64,000 bases of DNA from Ancrocorticia sp052089425 (GCF_052089425.1 NZ_JBQCZW010000006.1:1-64000); one strand, 5' to 3'; positions 1-12,484 are shown, counted from the first letter of the stretch. Numbers and translations: made by a program. Notes: a model not told the origin generated them from the letters alone.

Positions 1-46
1 AGTTGCGGTGGCGAAACGTGGGCAGTTGCGGTGGCGAAAGGGGGGC
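1..46. repeat. Two tandem copies of a 23-bp repeat at the window edge
   Basis: A 16-bp block AGTTGCGGTGGCGAAA occurs at 1-16 and again at 24-39. With its following 7 bases it forms a 23-bp unit repeated twice, with two mismatches in the last 7 bases. The array may continue to the left of the window. It lies downstream of the FAS gene and its hairpin. Nothing shows a function. Confidence 0.6.
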
Positions 47-76
47 TGCTGTGCGATTCTATCGGCTTTCGAGCAT

Positions 77-121
77 AGGAGGAGGGGCTTGACCACCAGT
101 GGCGGTCAAGCCCCTCCTCCT
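77..121 (-). terminator. Hairpin terminator after the FAS gene
   Basis: A perfect 18-bp inverted repeat (77-94 against 104-121, arm AGGAGGAGGGGCTTGACC) with a 9-nt loop sits about 40 bp past the stop of the fatty acid synthase gene. The T-tract on either side is weak, so it may be an atypical intrinsic terminator or a transcript-stabilising hairpin. It could act in both directions. Confidence 0.7.
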
Positions 122-158
122 TGGTTCCTACAAGATCAAGCTCTAGTAGACCCCATCT

Positions 159-3100
159 CTAGTAAACCCCATGTTCTCCCAGCCGGGATTCCGAATCGAG
201 AAGCATGGCTGCCTCTTGCTCGTGGGCGTCGCCGTCAAAGCGGCGGCCTTCCGGCTCCTCGAACAGTGGTGCATGCCCGATCATCCCCTTGTGGAGCTGA
301 CGGTTACCGGAGGCAAGGCGCTCACTCGCGCGATCGCGCCACTGGTGCGCCGCCTCTTCTCCAGAGGCATTGGCAACGGCCTGCTCGAAAGCTCCGGGGT
401 GAACCATCGCAACGATTGCAGACACGTGGCCAAAGCCAAGCGAGGTCAAAAGCGCAGCCTTGACTGGCCCAACCTCGATGGGCGTACGCGGCCAGACGAG
501 GAACGGATCAGCCGCGAACTCGGGATCCAAGCAATCGAGTGACCGATTACCGGGAACCGTTCCATTTGCGAACACCTGTGACAGGCCCGCCATCTGGAAC
601 AGTGCCGCGCCACCCTTCGAGTGTCCCGTCAGAGTCTTCTGCGAAATCACGTAGAGCGGGTTGCCTTCCGAACGCCCAAGGGCGTTCGCCAAGCGAACGT
701 GCAGTTCAGCCTCATTCGGATCGTTGGCATTGGTGGACGTATCGTGCTTGGACAACACCTTAATATCGTCCGCCTGAACACCCAGCGCGTTCAGGTTGCG
801 AGCGAGGCGGGAGTTTGTGCCGCCACGTCCCGCTGCCAAGGCACCAAGGCCAGGAGCCGGGATCGATGTATGGATGCCATCGGCGAAGGACTGGACGAAT
901 CCAACCACACCGAGCACAGGTAGCCCCAGCTCTTCGGCAAGGTCACCGCGAGCCAGCAGGACCGTTCCGCCACCCTGACTCTCCACGAATCCGCCGCGGC
1001 GGATATCGCCAGCGCGGGAGAAGAACCGATCGGAGATTCCCTTGTCACGCATGGCCTGAGAGTTAGCGCTGGCGTTCATATCACCGAATCCGATGAGGGA
1101 TTCGATCTGCAGATCGTCGATCGCGCCGGCCACCACGAAGGTTGCCTTGCCCGCCGTGATCTTATCCACGCCTTCTTCCACGGACACCGCAGCGGTGGCG
1201 CAAGCCCCCACCGGGTGAATCATCGAACCGTACCCGCCGATGTAGCTCTGCATCGTGTGCGCAGCCACCACGTTCGGGAGTGTTTCCTGCAGGATGTCCT
1301 GCGGGTAATCCCCGCCCTTGAAGCGATCCACGTACAGGCGGTGCATGGAGGTCATGCCTCCGAAGCCCGTGCCTTGAGTGGAGGCAACTTCTGCCGGGTG
1401 AAGGTTCGCCAGCAGTTCAGCGGGCGTGAAGCCCGAAGCCACGAAGGCATCCACCGTAGTCAGCAGGTTCCAGATGGCCATCCGGTCCATCGATTCGGTC
1501 ATGGACGCCGGGATGCCCCAGTGCGCCGGATCGAAATCTGTGGGGAACTGGCCGCCAACGGTGCGCGAAAGCGTGGTACGGCGTGGCACATAGGTGAGTG
1601 CTCCCGCCTTGCGGGTCACCTGCCACTCGTCATCCACGAACGCGGCACTCGTATTGTCCGGATCGGCTTGTACATGGTCCTTGGCCGAAGCCTCGTCCGA
1701 AACCGAGAATGTCACATCCGATTCGAGGCGAACCGGCGCCACATCCACAGTACCCAGATCTGCCAGCACACCGTCATCCACATAGGTGCGAATGCCGGAG
1801 CGCGCCACAACATCGTCACGGAAGCGTTCCCAGATCTCAGATTCGTCTACGAAGTGCTCCTCCTTGTCATACCAACCAGGCTGAGGTGTTTCGTGCCACT
1901 GGAGAAGCCCCATCATCCAAGCCAGCTCGAGAACGCCAGCGGCTGTGAGGTCCACATCGCCTTCGTCCTTCAGCCCCAGCTCCGCTTGCAAGCGAGTTCG
2001 GGAGGAGCCCCATGGACCAACCTCTCCAATGCCTACCATGACAACGAGATCTTCTGGGCGAGCGGTTACACCGGACCAATCCGCCGTGTCATTACCCGGC
2101 TGGACGTGGCTCTCCGGTGTGGGAAGCGCCTTGATGGACGGTGCTGGGTTAGCCTCTTCCGGCGTCTCAGGAAGCGAAGCCTCCAGCGCCTTGAGATCAA
2201 CCTTGTCCAGCCCACCGGTCAGGTCCGCTTCAACAGGGCCGGACGCGGCCTGAGCGCGAGTTTCCGCGCTAGCCAAGCGAGCCAGCTGCTCCCCCATCTC
2301 CTCAGTGGACCACGTGTGAACACCGGCGGCCTCAACAGCTCCCACGAGCGGATCGTTATGACCCATCAGCCCGGTGCCACGCACCCAACCGATCTTCGCG
2401 TGAGCCAGAGAAGTGCGAGCACCCCACGGCTCGGAGCTCCACTTGTTGCAGATGGCGTCAAAGGCAGCCTTGACCTCACCGTATGCGCCGTCCCCGCCGA
2501 AGGTTCCACGGTTAGGCGATCCCGGCAGGATCGTGTGCAGGCGATGGTCCACGTTGATTTCGCTACCAACGCTAGCCAACCCGCCGAGTAGGCGCTCAAC
2601 GCCCCACAGGAGCACACGTGCCTGATTCTCGGTTTCGTATCCGGAATCTGCCAGCGATCCGCGCACACCCGGTGCCGCAAACGGCAGCAGGATATCCGGA
2701 ATGAGAGCCGGCTTGATCAGGTGGGATGTTGCGCCAACCGTCTCGCGCTGTTCGGATCCAACCCACTCGATGAGTGAATCAATATCGCGGAAGCTCGCGA
2801 GGTTGGCCGGAAGCAGCCACAGCTCCGCCGCGCCCGTTGCGTGGGTGCGGTACAGCTCCTTAGCAAAGGATAGACGCGCCGTGTTGATGCGCGAGGCGGT
2901 CATGATAACCGTTGCCCCACCAGCTAAGAGCCTGCCGGCAGCGGCACCAGCGATCGAATTCGGGGTAACCCCGGTGATCACGGCAACCTGCCCCTCGAAT
3001 TCGCCTGGCTCCGAGTTGCGAGCCGCGGCTGCGATTTCTGCGAACCGTGGATCTGGGTTGCGGGCAGCTTGCCATTCGGCCTGCCGCGCCACCTCTTCAC

Positions 3101-6100
3101 CAACGCCTTGGAAGTTTCCTTCCACCTCGTAGCCAGCAGCAATCCGCGCGACATCCTCGCGTGCGGTTGCCCAGCGATCGCACAAGCGGACAGCCCGGCG
3201 AACATCAAAGGCTGGAGTCACGAACTTCTCCCAGCCGGAGCCGAGTTCGCTGCTCATCGCTTCGCGAAGGGCAACGTCCTCTGACGGGGCTTCAACCGAA
3301 ACCTCGGGAGCCTTGCCGAGGCGAACCAGAAGCTCGCGAGCCGTATCCGCCAGCGCCCCGGTGATTTCATCCGAGAAGGCGTCTAGGGCTGCCGAATCGA
3401 CCACCGCACCGCCAGCGCCGCCACCGGAACTCGGAATGGCAACGGAGATGTCCAGCACTCCGGCCACTTCGTTCACGGCGGCATCGATGACCGCATCAAG
3501 TTCCGCAGCATTTGACGGCGTGGACAGGGTGGCAAGTTCGCCGCCGCGCAGGGACTTGCCCTCACGGGTGCCCAGAACGAGGGCAGAACGAACATAGGCG
3601 CTCCATCCTTCACCGAGCTGCCACACGTTGCTCACTCGCTCGCTCACGCGTGAGGGCTTGGAGGCCGCCGCACCCGTCAGGGAACGCAGCCTCTCATTGA
3701 CAACCTCAGACAGGACAGGACCGAATGGACGATACCCGTGAGCCTGATCGTTGATCGTGGACTCGAGCGATGCCAACGGCGCCTCGGCGGCCCCGTCCAG
3801 TGCACTCAACTCGAATTCGGCCGTCATGTCCATGAGGATCTGGTTGCGCTTGGAAGAGACCCCGTTGGTCAGGGTTTCCACGGTATCCGCATCAATGATC
3901 TGATCAAGACGAATCTTGGTTTGCTGAGCCAGAAGGATCTTCAACGCATCCCCTGCCCTGAACGGAATGTCCGGGGTGGGGCCCGATGCCGGAGCAGCGG
4001 CCTGCGCAGAAGCCGGAGGACTTGCCGGAGCAACCATGGCGGCCGGTTCGGCTGCCTCTTGTTCCACAGCTCCTGCCGCCGCAGCAGCATCAGAGGCGGC
4101 TGCCTCATCTGCTACCTCGGGAGCCGGCGCCTTCGCAACATCCTCGTGGAGTACTCGCTTGGCGTCACGCTGCACGTTGTACACCGTGACGTTCGCACCA
4201 GCGTTTTGTGGCAGCGCGAGAGTCTTACTCGCGAGGTTCGCGAGCGTTGGGGAGGAAGCCAAGCCAACTTCAACGATCTCTTGAACGCGCGATTCGATGA
4301 GCGCCTTCTGCGTCTCGATCCAGCGCACGGGCGAAGCAAATTGCCACGCCAACAGCTCAACCAGCAGTTCGCGGGCCACAGAGCCCGGATCGGACATGAC
4401 CTCATCGAAGTTAGCTCGCAGGTTCGCCACCGATTCGGAGGGAACAACGGCGAGGATCGCATCCATGAAATCTGTGGTCAGTTCGAATGGCCGAGCCACG
4501 AGGTTCGGAATGTACCGCCCCTCCAGAACATCCAGATGAACGTCTTCTGGCATCAGCCCTTCGAGCAGGTTGCGGAAGTCCGGCACACCATCGCGAAGAA
4601 CGGAGGAGTGGAACGGAACATCGATGCCCGGGATGAGCATGAATGGACGCTTGCCACCGAACTCCTTGGCTCGCCGCGCCGAATCTGCCGCGAGTGCCTT
4701 CAGCCCTGCAAGGGTTCCGGCAACCGCGTACTGCTGACCAGCCAAGTTGAGGTTCACAACCTCAAGGAACTCGCCAGAAGCCTTCGAAACCTCGGAAATG
4801 TACGCAAGCACACCGTCGTCGCCAATCCCAAACTGGTTAGGACGCAGCGCTCCGAGCTGGTAATTCGAACGGCCTTCGGCGTCACGAGGCACGAGGTGGT
4901 GCATCGTGGAACCGCGCTGGAACACGATCTCCAGCAGGTTCTCCAACGTGAAGATCCGGCCGTAGGCGGACAGCGCCGTGTACTCGCCAAGCGAATGCCC
5001 AGCGAAGCTTGCGCCGTTAACAAGGGCACCCTGCTCGCGCAGCCGCTCGGTTTGCGCGATGGCCACGGTGGCCAGCGCAACCTGAGTGAACTGGGTGAGG
5101 TTCAAGATGCCATCCGGGTGGAAGTAGGTCTCCCCCTTAGCGGTGATGGAATTCGGGTTATCGCGCACCACGGCGAGGATGGAGAATCCAAGCGCCGCAC
5201 GTGTGTGCTTATCCGCGCGCTCCCACACGTCGCGGGCCGCAGGCGAATCGTTGCGCTCGTCCAGCGCCATACCCGCCGTCTGGATGCCCTGACCGGGGTA
5301 CACGTAGGCCGTGGACGCAGCCGCAACGGACGCGCTGGCCTGAGCCACCACTTCGCCTGCGATCCGGCAGGTCACTTCGAGGGCAAGCCCGCCGCCGCGA
5401 ATGCGGCCAACGCGCTCCACGCTGATCTCCACATCGTCGCCTAGGTTGACCATTCCGAACATGCGGTAGGTCCATCCGGTGATGCACAGATCCTCCACCG
5501 CATGCTGAGCGGCCGCGCACAGCCACATGCCGTGAACCAGCGCGTCATCCATCCCGGACATCTTTGCAGCCCGCGTGGACGTGTGGATCGGGTTGAAGTC
5601 ACCAGAAACGATGGCGAAGGCCGTCATGTTCTCCGGTGCGGTCACCGTCACGCGATTAAGGAGAGAATGTGGGGTGTCCACAACCTCGCCCACATGGCCG
5701 CCGCGAGGGGCTGGATCCACCGGCTGATCGGTTGTTGTCACACGCCCGCGCATCGCGAAGCGGTCCACGAATTCGATGACGGGTTCGCCTGTTTCCCCGG
5801 CATGGCCCGCGCCCCGCGTCACGCGCGTCTGGATCGTCACAACGCGCCCGGCAGAGGATTCCTCGATGCTGGCGCAGTGCGAGTGGGAGGTCAGCTGGCC
5901 GGAGGCAAGGATCTCGTCAATCGATACGTGCAGGTTCTCCGAGTGATCCAGATGAACGGCGGACAAGAGCCCTTCGATCACCGGGTAATCATTTGCCCAG
6001 CCGGAGCCGATGGCCGCATAGATGGTGGGCCAGCTCGAACCAAGAATAGAGGACGGAACGGCACCCTGAGGTCCGCCGGCGGTCACACCAGCGTGCAGGG

Positions 6101-9071
6101 AACCAATCGCGGGAGATACGGCGTAGGTGAAGTGTGCCTCTCCCTCCACGAATTCCGGAAGGCCCTCGATGGGCGTGCCACCGATTGTGGTGGTGCCAAC
6201 GCCGGCGGTCACGGCCAGCATCTGGCGCATATCATCGGCCAAACGGGCATCGTCCACGATGGGCAGCCCACCGTTTTGGACCGAATCGGGCAGAACGATC
6301 GGGATGATCAGCTCGCGCACAACATGCTGCTGCGCCTCAGTGCCGTCCCAGAAGGTATCAAGCGGAACGCGCAGCTCAAGGCCCGCATCGCTTTCGCGAA
6401 TCTCCACCTCTTCCACGAGCGCCGCCGGGTTTTCAGCCAACTGGCCGTGCCACATGACGTAGGGAACGGTGCGCAGGTATGTATCGCGATCGGCAGCCAA
6501 GCGTGAGAACACCTCGGGAGCCTCTCCATCCAGCTGTCCCACCGTGTAGTCCTCGTAGCGCGCCAAGATCGATGCGATCGGCTCGTCAACGGAGGTGATA
6601 CCGGCAACTGAGGTAGGTCCAGGAATAATGCTGACTTCGTCCGCCTTGTAGCGCGGATCGTGAGACTGCCACAGCGAATCCCCACCCCACCGCTGAAGGA
6701 CGTCAGCGCCAATGTTGGACACGAATGGCACAGGCTTCGGGTACTTCAGGCACAGGGACAAGAACCATGCCGTATCAATTGCGCTGACCAGTTCGGTATC
6801 CGCGTTCGGGTAGGCGGCAACAAAGGCATCGAGGGCCGCGTATGGATCGCGCACTGCCTCCTCATCGGAGAAGATCGTGGCGATTTCGCCATGATCGGCC
6901 GCGCACAGGCGCGCCTCGAAACGCTGGAGCATCTCGAACAAGCGCGTCACGAGCCCGCCGTCGGTCCACGGATATGACAACTCCGTGTAGCGGCGAACAA
7001 CGTCCGCGTACGTCATCTCTTCAATATCGCCGAAGTAGGGCTTGGCGGTCTTGTTGATAGCCTCGATGATTTCATCGCGGCGCTCGGCGATCGCCTCAGC
7101 ATCACCGTCAACGTCCACCAGAAGCCGCCCGGCCTCCGAGCAGGAGTTCTCCACTTTGTAGATATCGGCGCGAAGCTGGGACAGGCCGGAGGTGATTCCC
7201 CCACGGGCCGCCCCGCTGGCGATCCAGCCGCCCTCATCATCGGCGGCAACACCGGGGGTTGCCACGAGCAATTCCTTGACGTCCCGGTTGGTCTTCGCCT
7301 CGAGCGCCGTCATGCCCACGGTGCCGATGAACACGGCATCAACCGGCATGGCCGGCCGGCCAAATTCCTTGGACCATTCGCCCGTGAGGAAGGCGGCGGC
7401 GCGCTCTGGCACGCCCATTCCGCCACCCACGGTCAGGATCACGCCCGCCTCGCGGATCTCACGGTAGGTGGCCAGCAACATATCGTTGAGGTCAACCCAC
7501 GAGTGGTGGCCTCCTGCGTGCCCGTCCTCGATCTGGATGATGAGGGGCATGCCCTCGGTCACCCGTGCGATCGCCAGTACTTGGCGGATCTGCTGGACGG
7601 TGCCCGGCTTGAAGCCGATGTAGGGGAATCCTTCGCCGCGCAGGCGTTCGATGAGTTCCACGGCCTCGTCCAGATCCGGGATGCCAGCCGAAATGGTGAC
7701 ACCATCGATCGGGGCGCCGGCCGCGCGTTCACGCGAGACAAGGCGCCGGGTGCCGAACTGCAGATTCCACAGGTAGCGGTCAAGGAACATGGCGTTGAAC
7801 TGGGCGGTGCGGCCCGGCTCTAGCATCTTGCGCAGGCCATCAACGTGTTCGGACAGGACCTCTTCGGTCACCTGCCCGCCGCCGGCCAACTCCACCCAGT
7901 GCCCGGCGTTCGCTGCGGCCGCAACGATCTCCGGATCTACGGTGGTGGGGGTCATGCCGCCCAAGATGATGGGCGAGCGTCCGGTCAGGCGCGAGAACGC
8001 CGTCTCAAGAACCTTATGGTTGCGGATGGTCGCCAGCTTGGGAGCGTAGGCCGTCCAGTCCTCCGATGTGACCTCGCGGCCTTCACCGGAAACAAATTCG
8101 TCACGCGCGGGCGCAGTTCCGGCATCCACATACGTGATTCCAGACCCGGCAAGGTTCTCCGTTGTGAGCGATTGCAGGTTGCCCGGTCCAAGGTCAACAA
8201 CGTATCCCTGATCGAGCTTCTGCACCGCCTCGCCGAATTCGTTCGCCCACTCCAGATGATCGGTGAGGACGGCGCGGGCTAGGTGGTCCGACTTGTCCAC
8301 GTTCAGTCCGCAACGCGCCGCCCAGTCATCAACAAGGGCGACGGCGGGTTCGAGGATATGCGAGTGGAATGGCGCATCCACGTCAAGGAATTCGACGACG
8401 GGTGTGAGTGGGGCGCCGCCAGTTTTCTTTGCCGTGCGTTCGGCGGCCGATTTCTCAGCAACCTTCTCCAGCTTGGCCACAAGTTTGGCCAGATCCGCCG
8501 GGCGGCCTGATGCGACGAGTGAATTGTAGGAATTGACGATGGCCAGATCGGCGCCAACGCCAGAAGCCAGATCGGCCAGCAACCCGCGCGGAACCCCGCG
8601 CACGGACACCATCGCGGTGTTGCCTGCGCGTTCGGCGCCGGCCTCACGCGTGACCTTCGTGGCTGCGGCGCCAATGAGGCGTGCCAGTGCCATGACGGCT
8701 GCCTTGTTTTCGGCCGCCAGAAGGGCCTCGGCCAAGATTCCCTGCGAGTGGCCGATTACGGCCACCGGCTGGTTGGTCAGAACGTGCGAGACGTCCAGCC
8801 ACGCACCGTACTGCGCCATGAGGATGCCGGGAACGGAGGCAAAAGCACCTTCACCCGAATTGCCGAGCAAGTTCAGCCGCCCGCCGCTAATCAGCGTCAG
8901 CTCGGGCAGAACCGGTGCCAACAGGGCCTCGGCTGCCGAATCGATGGTGGAAAGCTCTGTGGCGATCTGTCCCTCGGAAGCAAGTTCATCGAGCTCGCGG
9001 CGCCACGGTGATGACTGGCCTGCGAACTGGAGGATCCAGGGAGTGCCGGAATTAATCTCTTGAGTAATCAT
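159..9071 (-). CDS. fas: Type I fatty acid synthase, single-chain multienzyme
   Basis: Cytosolic FAS I makes saturated acyl-CoAs from acetyl-CoA, malonyl-CoA and NAD(P)H. The 2970-residue chain has the bacterial FAS I order. Acetyltransferase comes first (Ser109 in GHSQG), then a flavin enoyl reductase from about 360 (SPIILGGMTP) and a MaoC-like dehydratase (His1163 in GDFNPIH). Malonyl/palmitoyl transferase follows (Ser1360 in GHSLGEY), then ACP (Ser1739 in GVSSKRNQ, aligned with the phosphopantetheine site of fungal FAS), ketoreductase from about 2025 (VAVITGV), and ketosynthase (Cys2624 in VGACATA, His2776 and His2817). No phosphopantetheinyl transferase domain is fused and no acpS is in the window. 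The ATG at 9071 is chosen because GGGGAG precedes it and MITQEINSG begins the family match; a longer reading would run into the carboxyltransferase gene. It is the last gene of a four-gene operon, 16 bp after its neighbour. Confidence 0.97.
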   Translation of the reverse strand: MITQEINSGTPWILQFAGQSSPWRRELDELASEGQIATELSTIDSAAEALLAPVLPELTLISGGRLNLLGNSGEGAFASVPGILMAQYGAWLDVSHVLTNQPVAVIGHSQGILAEALLAAENKAAVMALARLIGAAATKVTREAGAERAGNTAMVSVRGVPRGLLADLASGVGADLAIVNSYNSLVASGRPADLAKLVAKLEKVAEKSAAERTAKKTGGAPLTPVVEFLDVDAPFHSHILEPAVALVDDWAARCGLNVDKSDHLARAVLTDHLEWANEFGEAVQKLDQGYVVDLGPGNLQSLTTENLAGSGITYVDAGTAPARDEFVSGEGREVTSEDWTAYAPKLATIRNHKVLETAFSRLTGRSPIILGGMTPTTVDPEIVAAAANAGHWVELAGGGQVTEEVLSEHVDGLRKMLEPGRTAQFNAMFLDRYLWNLQFGTRRLVSRERAAGAPIDGVTISAGIPDLDEAVELIERLRGEGFPYIGFKPGTVQQIRQVLAIARVTEGMPLIIQIEDGHAGGHHSWVDLNDMLLATYREIREAGVILTVGGGMGVPERAAAFLTGEWSKEFGRPAMPVDAVFIGTVGMTALEAKTNRDVKELLVATPGVAADDEGGWIASGAARGGITSGLSQLRADIYKVENSCSEAGRLLVDVDGDAEAIAERRDEIIEAINKTAKPYFGDIEEMTYADVVRRYTELSYPWTDGGLVTRLFEMLQRFEARLCAADHGEIATIFSDEEAVRDPYAALDAFVAAYPNADTELVSAIDTAWFLSLCLKYPKPVPFVSNIGADVLQRWGGDSLWQSHDPRYKADEVSIIPGPTSVAGITSVDEPIASILARYEDYTVGQLDGEAPEVFSRLAADRDTYLRTVPYVMWHGQLAENPAALVEEVEIRESDAGLELRVPLDTFWDGTEAQQHVVRELIIPIVLPDSVQNGGLPIVDDARLADDMRQMLAVTAGVGTTTIGGTPIEGLPEFVEGEAHFTYAVSPAIGSLHAGVTAGGPQGAVPSSILGSSWPTIYAAIGSGWANDYPVIEGLLSAVHLDHSENLHVSIDEILASGQLTSHSHCASIEESSAGRVVTIQTRVTRGAGHAGETGEPVIEFVDRFAMRGRVTTTDQPVDPAPRGGHVGEVVDTPHSLLNRVTVTAPENMTAFAIVSGDFNPIHTSTRAAKMSGMDDALVHGMWLCAAAQHAVEDLCITGWTYRMFGMVNLGDDVEISVERVGRIRGGGLALEVTCRIAGEVVAQASASVAAASTAYVYPGQGIQTAGMALDERNDSPAARDVWERADKHTRAALGFSILAVVRDNPNSITAKGETYFHPDGILNLTQFTQVALATVAIAQTERLREQGALVNGASFAGHSLGEYTALSAYGRIFTLENLLEIVFQRGSTMHHLVPRDAEGRSNYQLGALRPNQFGIGDDGVLAYISEVSKASGEFLEVVNLNLAGQQYAVAGTLAGLKALAADSARRAKEFGGKRPFMLIPGIDVPFHSSVLRDGVPDFRNLLEGLMPEDVHLDVLEGRYIPNLVARPFELTTDFMDAILAVVPSESVANLRANFDEVMSDPGSVARELLVELLAWQFASPVRWIETQKALIESRVQEIVEVGLASSPTLANLASKTLALPQNAGANVTVYNVQRDAKRVLHEDVAKAPAPEVADEAAASDAAAAAGAVEQEAAEPAAMVAPASPPASAQAAAPASGPTPDIPFRAGDALKILLAQQTKIRLDQIIDADTVETLTNGVSSKRNQILMDMTAEFELSALDGAAEAPLASLESTINDQAHGYRPFGPVLSEVVNERLRSLTGAAASKPSRVSERVSNVWQLGEGWSAYVRSALVLGTREGKSLRGGELATLSTPSNAAELDAVIDAAVNEVAGVLDISVAIPSSGGGAGGAVVDSAALDAFSDEITGALADTARELLVRLGKAPEVSVEAPSEDVALREAMSSELGSGWEKFVTPAFDVRRAVRLCDRWATAREDVARIAAGYEVEGNFQGVGEEVARQAEWQAARNPDPRFAEIAAAARNSEPGEFEGQVAVITGVTPNSIAGAAAGRLLAGGATVIMTASRINTARLSFAKELYRTHATGAAELWLLPANLASFRDIDSLIEWVGSEQRETVGATSHLIKPALIPDILLPFAAPGVRGSLADSGYETENQARVLLWGVERLLGGLASVGSEINVDHRLHTILPGSPNRGTFGGDGAYGEVKAAFDAICNKWSSEPWGARTSLAHAKIGWVRGTGLMGHNDPLVGAVEAAGVHTWSTEEMGEQLARLASAETRAQAASGPVEADLTGGLDKVDLKALEASLPETPEEANPAPSIKALPTPESHVQPGNDTADWSGVTARPEDLVVMVGIGEVGPWGSSRTRLQAELGLKDEGDVDLTAAGVLELAWMMGLLQWHETPQPGWYDKEEHFVDESEIWERFRDDVVARSGIRTYVDDGVLADLGTVDVAPVRLESDVTFSVSDEASAKDHVQADPDNTSAAFVDDEWQVTRKAGALTYVPRRTTLSRTVGGQFPTDFDPAHWGIPASMTESMDRMAIWNLLTTVDAFVASGFTPAELLANLHPAEVASTQGTGFGGMTSMHRLYVDRFKGGDYPQDILQETLPNVVAAHTMQSYIGGYGSMIHPVGACATAAVSVEEGVDKITAGKATFVVAGAIDDLQIESLIGFGDMNASANSQAMRDKGISDRFFSRAGDIRRGGFVESQGGGTVLLARGDLAEELGLPVLGVVGFVQSFADGIHTSIPAPGLGALAAGRGGTNSRLARNLNALGVQADDIKVLSKHDTSTNANDPNEAELHVRLANALGRSEGNPLYVISQKTLTGHSKGGAALFQMAGLSQVFANGTVPGNRSLDCLDPEFAADPFLVWPRTPIEVGPVKAALLTSLGFGHVSAIVAMVHPGAFEQAVANASGEEAAHQWRDRASERLASGNRQLHKGMIGHAPLFEEPEGRRFDGDAHEQEAAMLLDSESRLGEHGVY

Positions 9072-9087
9072 CTCTCGTCTTTCTCCC

Positions 9088-10689
9088 CTACATCGGCATG
9101 TTGCCGTGCCGGCGCGTGCCGGGATGGGACCTATCTTTCGTGCGCAGAATACGCAGTGCAGAAACAATGTTGGAACGTGTGGATTCGGGCGTGATAATGG
9201 CATCCAGTTCTCCGGACGCCACCGCCAAGTATGGGTTCACGTTTTCACGTGTGTATTCATCGATGAGCTCTTGCTTGAGCACAGCTACGTCCGCGCCCTC
9301 TTGGGCCGCGGCCTTGAGCTCGCGGCGGCCGGTGATGGCCACAGCGCCGTCCGCTCCCAGCACGGCGATCTCGGCTCCCGGCCAAGCGAAGTTCATATCC
9401 CCGCCCAGTGACTTCGAGCCCATGACGATGTAGGCACCGCCGTAGGCCTTGCGGAGCACAACGGTGATGAGGGGCACGGTGGCGTTCGCGTAGGACCAGA
9501 TGAGCTTGGCGCCGCGGCGAATAATGCCGGCCTGCTCCTGCTCCGTTCCCGGGCGGTATCCCGGAACATCCACAAGCGTGATCACCGAAATGTTGAAGGC
9601 ATCGCAGAACTGGACGAAGCGCCCAGACTTCTCCGAGGCGTCCACATCCAGCGTTCCAGCGTCATGGAGCGGCTGGTTAGCCACGATCCCCACGGATTCG
9701 CCGTTCAGGCAAGCAAAGCCCACAACGATCGAGGGCGCGAACAGCTCCTGAACCTGAACGAACTCCTCGTAATCCACGAGGTGGCGGATAACCTCCACCA
9801 TGTCGTAGGGCTGCTTGGAGGATTCGGGTACCAGATCGGCAATGGTTGCGGAGCTGAGCACATCATCCGGGCCCTCCTCATAATCCCAGCGCTGGGCTTG
9901 GCCATCGCAGTTGGAGGGAAGGTAGTTCAGCAGGGCGCGCGTGTAATCGAGCGCGTCTTCTTCATCCTCAGCCTGATAGTGAGCAACGCCTGACTGGAAG
10001 TTGTGGAGCGCCGCGCCACCTAGATCTTCGAAGGACACGTCCTCACCGGTTGTTGCCTTAACAACGTCCGGGCCCGTGACGAACATGTGGGCGTGTTCCT
10101 TGGTCATCACGATGAAGTCCGTGAGAGCCGGGCAGTACACGGCGCCGCCAGCGCACGGCCCGAGGATCACGGAGATCTGAGGAATAACGCCGGATGCCTC
10201 CACCGTCTTGGCGAAGATGCGCCCGTACTGGGAAAGCGCCAACACACCTTCCTGGATGCGCGCGCCGCCAGAATCAAGCATGGCCACGATCGGAATGCGC
10301 AACTCCAGCGCCTTATCCATGATGGCGATGATCTTATCGCCCTCCGTACGTCCAAGTGTTCCGCCGGCAATCGAGAAGTCTTGTGCGTAAACGGCTACCT
10401 GCCGCCCGTTCAACTCACCAATGCCTGTCACAACGGCGGCGCCCAGGAAGCCCTGAGCCATATTGCCGCCAACGAACTGGCCGATCTCCGTGAAGTTGTC
10501 CACGAACATCTCAATACGCTCGCGGGCCGTCTGCTTGGACTTGGGGTGCTGGCGGCTACGTGCCTTTTCTTCAGCAGTGCTCACCAATTCGTCTTGGTAT
10601 GCCGCGAAATCCGCGCGATTAACAACGCGCGAGGAGCGGTCAATGGTCTGTGATTCGTCCGGAAGCCCCCGGATACCACGCGTCCTCAC
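9088..10689 (-). CDS. accD: Acetyl-/propionyl-CoA carboxylase carboxyltransferase (beta) subunit
   Basis: This 533-residue carboxyltransferase moves CO2 from carboxybiotin to acetyl- or propionyl-CoA, supplying malonyl-CoA (or methylmalonyl-CoA) for the downstream FAS. It is a crotonase-fold protein of the AccD/PccB type, with the usual length. Visible motifs are PGYRPGTEQEQAGIIRRGAK and RKAYGGAYIVMGSKSLGGD in the C-terminal half, and the common C-terminal tail RRHGNMPM. The start is GTG, two bases after the stop of the upstream biotin carboxylase gene, with GGAGGA inside that gene's 3' end as ribosome binding site. This points to translational coupling. Substrate choice (acetyl versus propionyl) cannot be told from sequence alone; the operon with FAS I favours acetyl-CoA. 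The symbol is a family-level choice (accD/pccB/dtsR style names are used). Confidence 0.93.
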   Translation of the reverse strand: MRTRGIRGLPDESQTIDRSSRVVNRADFAAYQDELVSTAEEKARSRQHPKSKQTARERIEMFVDNFTEIGQFVGGNMAQGFLGAAVVTGIGELNGRQVAVYAQDFSIAGGTLGRTEGDKIIAIMDKALELRIPIVAMLDSGGARIQEGVLALSQYGRIFAKTVEASGVIPQISVILGPCAGGAVYCPALTDFIVMTKEHAHMFVTGPDVVKATTGEDVSFEDLGGAALHNFQSGVAHYQAEDEEDALDYTRALLNYLPSNCDGQAQRWDYEEGPDDVLSSATIADLVPESSKQPYDMVEVIRHLVDYEEFVQVQELFAPSIVVGFACLNGESVGIVANQPLHDAGTLDVDASEKSGRFVQFCDAFNISVITLVDVPGYRPGTEQEQAGIIRRGAKLIWSYANATVPLITVVLRKAYGGAYIVMGSKSLGGDMNFAWPGAEIAVLGADGAVAITGRRELKAAAQEGADVAVLKQELIDEYTRENVNPYLAVASGELDAIITPESTRSNIVSALRILRTKDRSHPGTRRHGNMPM

Positions 10690-10691
10690 AA

Positions 10692-12473
<1,782 letters not shown>

Positions 12474-12484
12474 TGGTGCCTTCC

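Noticed and set aside
1..46. The 23-bp tandem repeat as the end of a CRISPR array
   Set aside because: Only two units with a 7-bp variable part, no spacers of normal length and no cas genes.
1215..9011. Several long open frames on the plus strand opposite the FAS gene, up to 568 codons
   Set aside because: They are antisense to a strongly conserved GC-rich gene, have no ribosome binding sites and no recognisable domains; codon bias of the real gene opens these frames.
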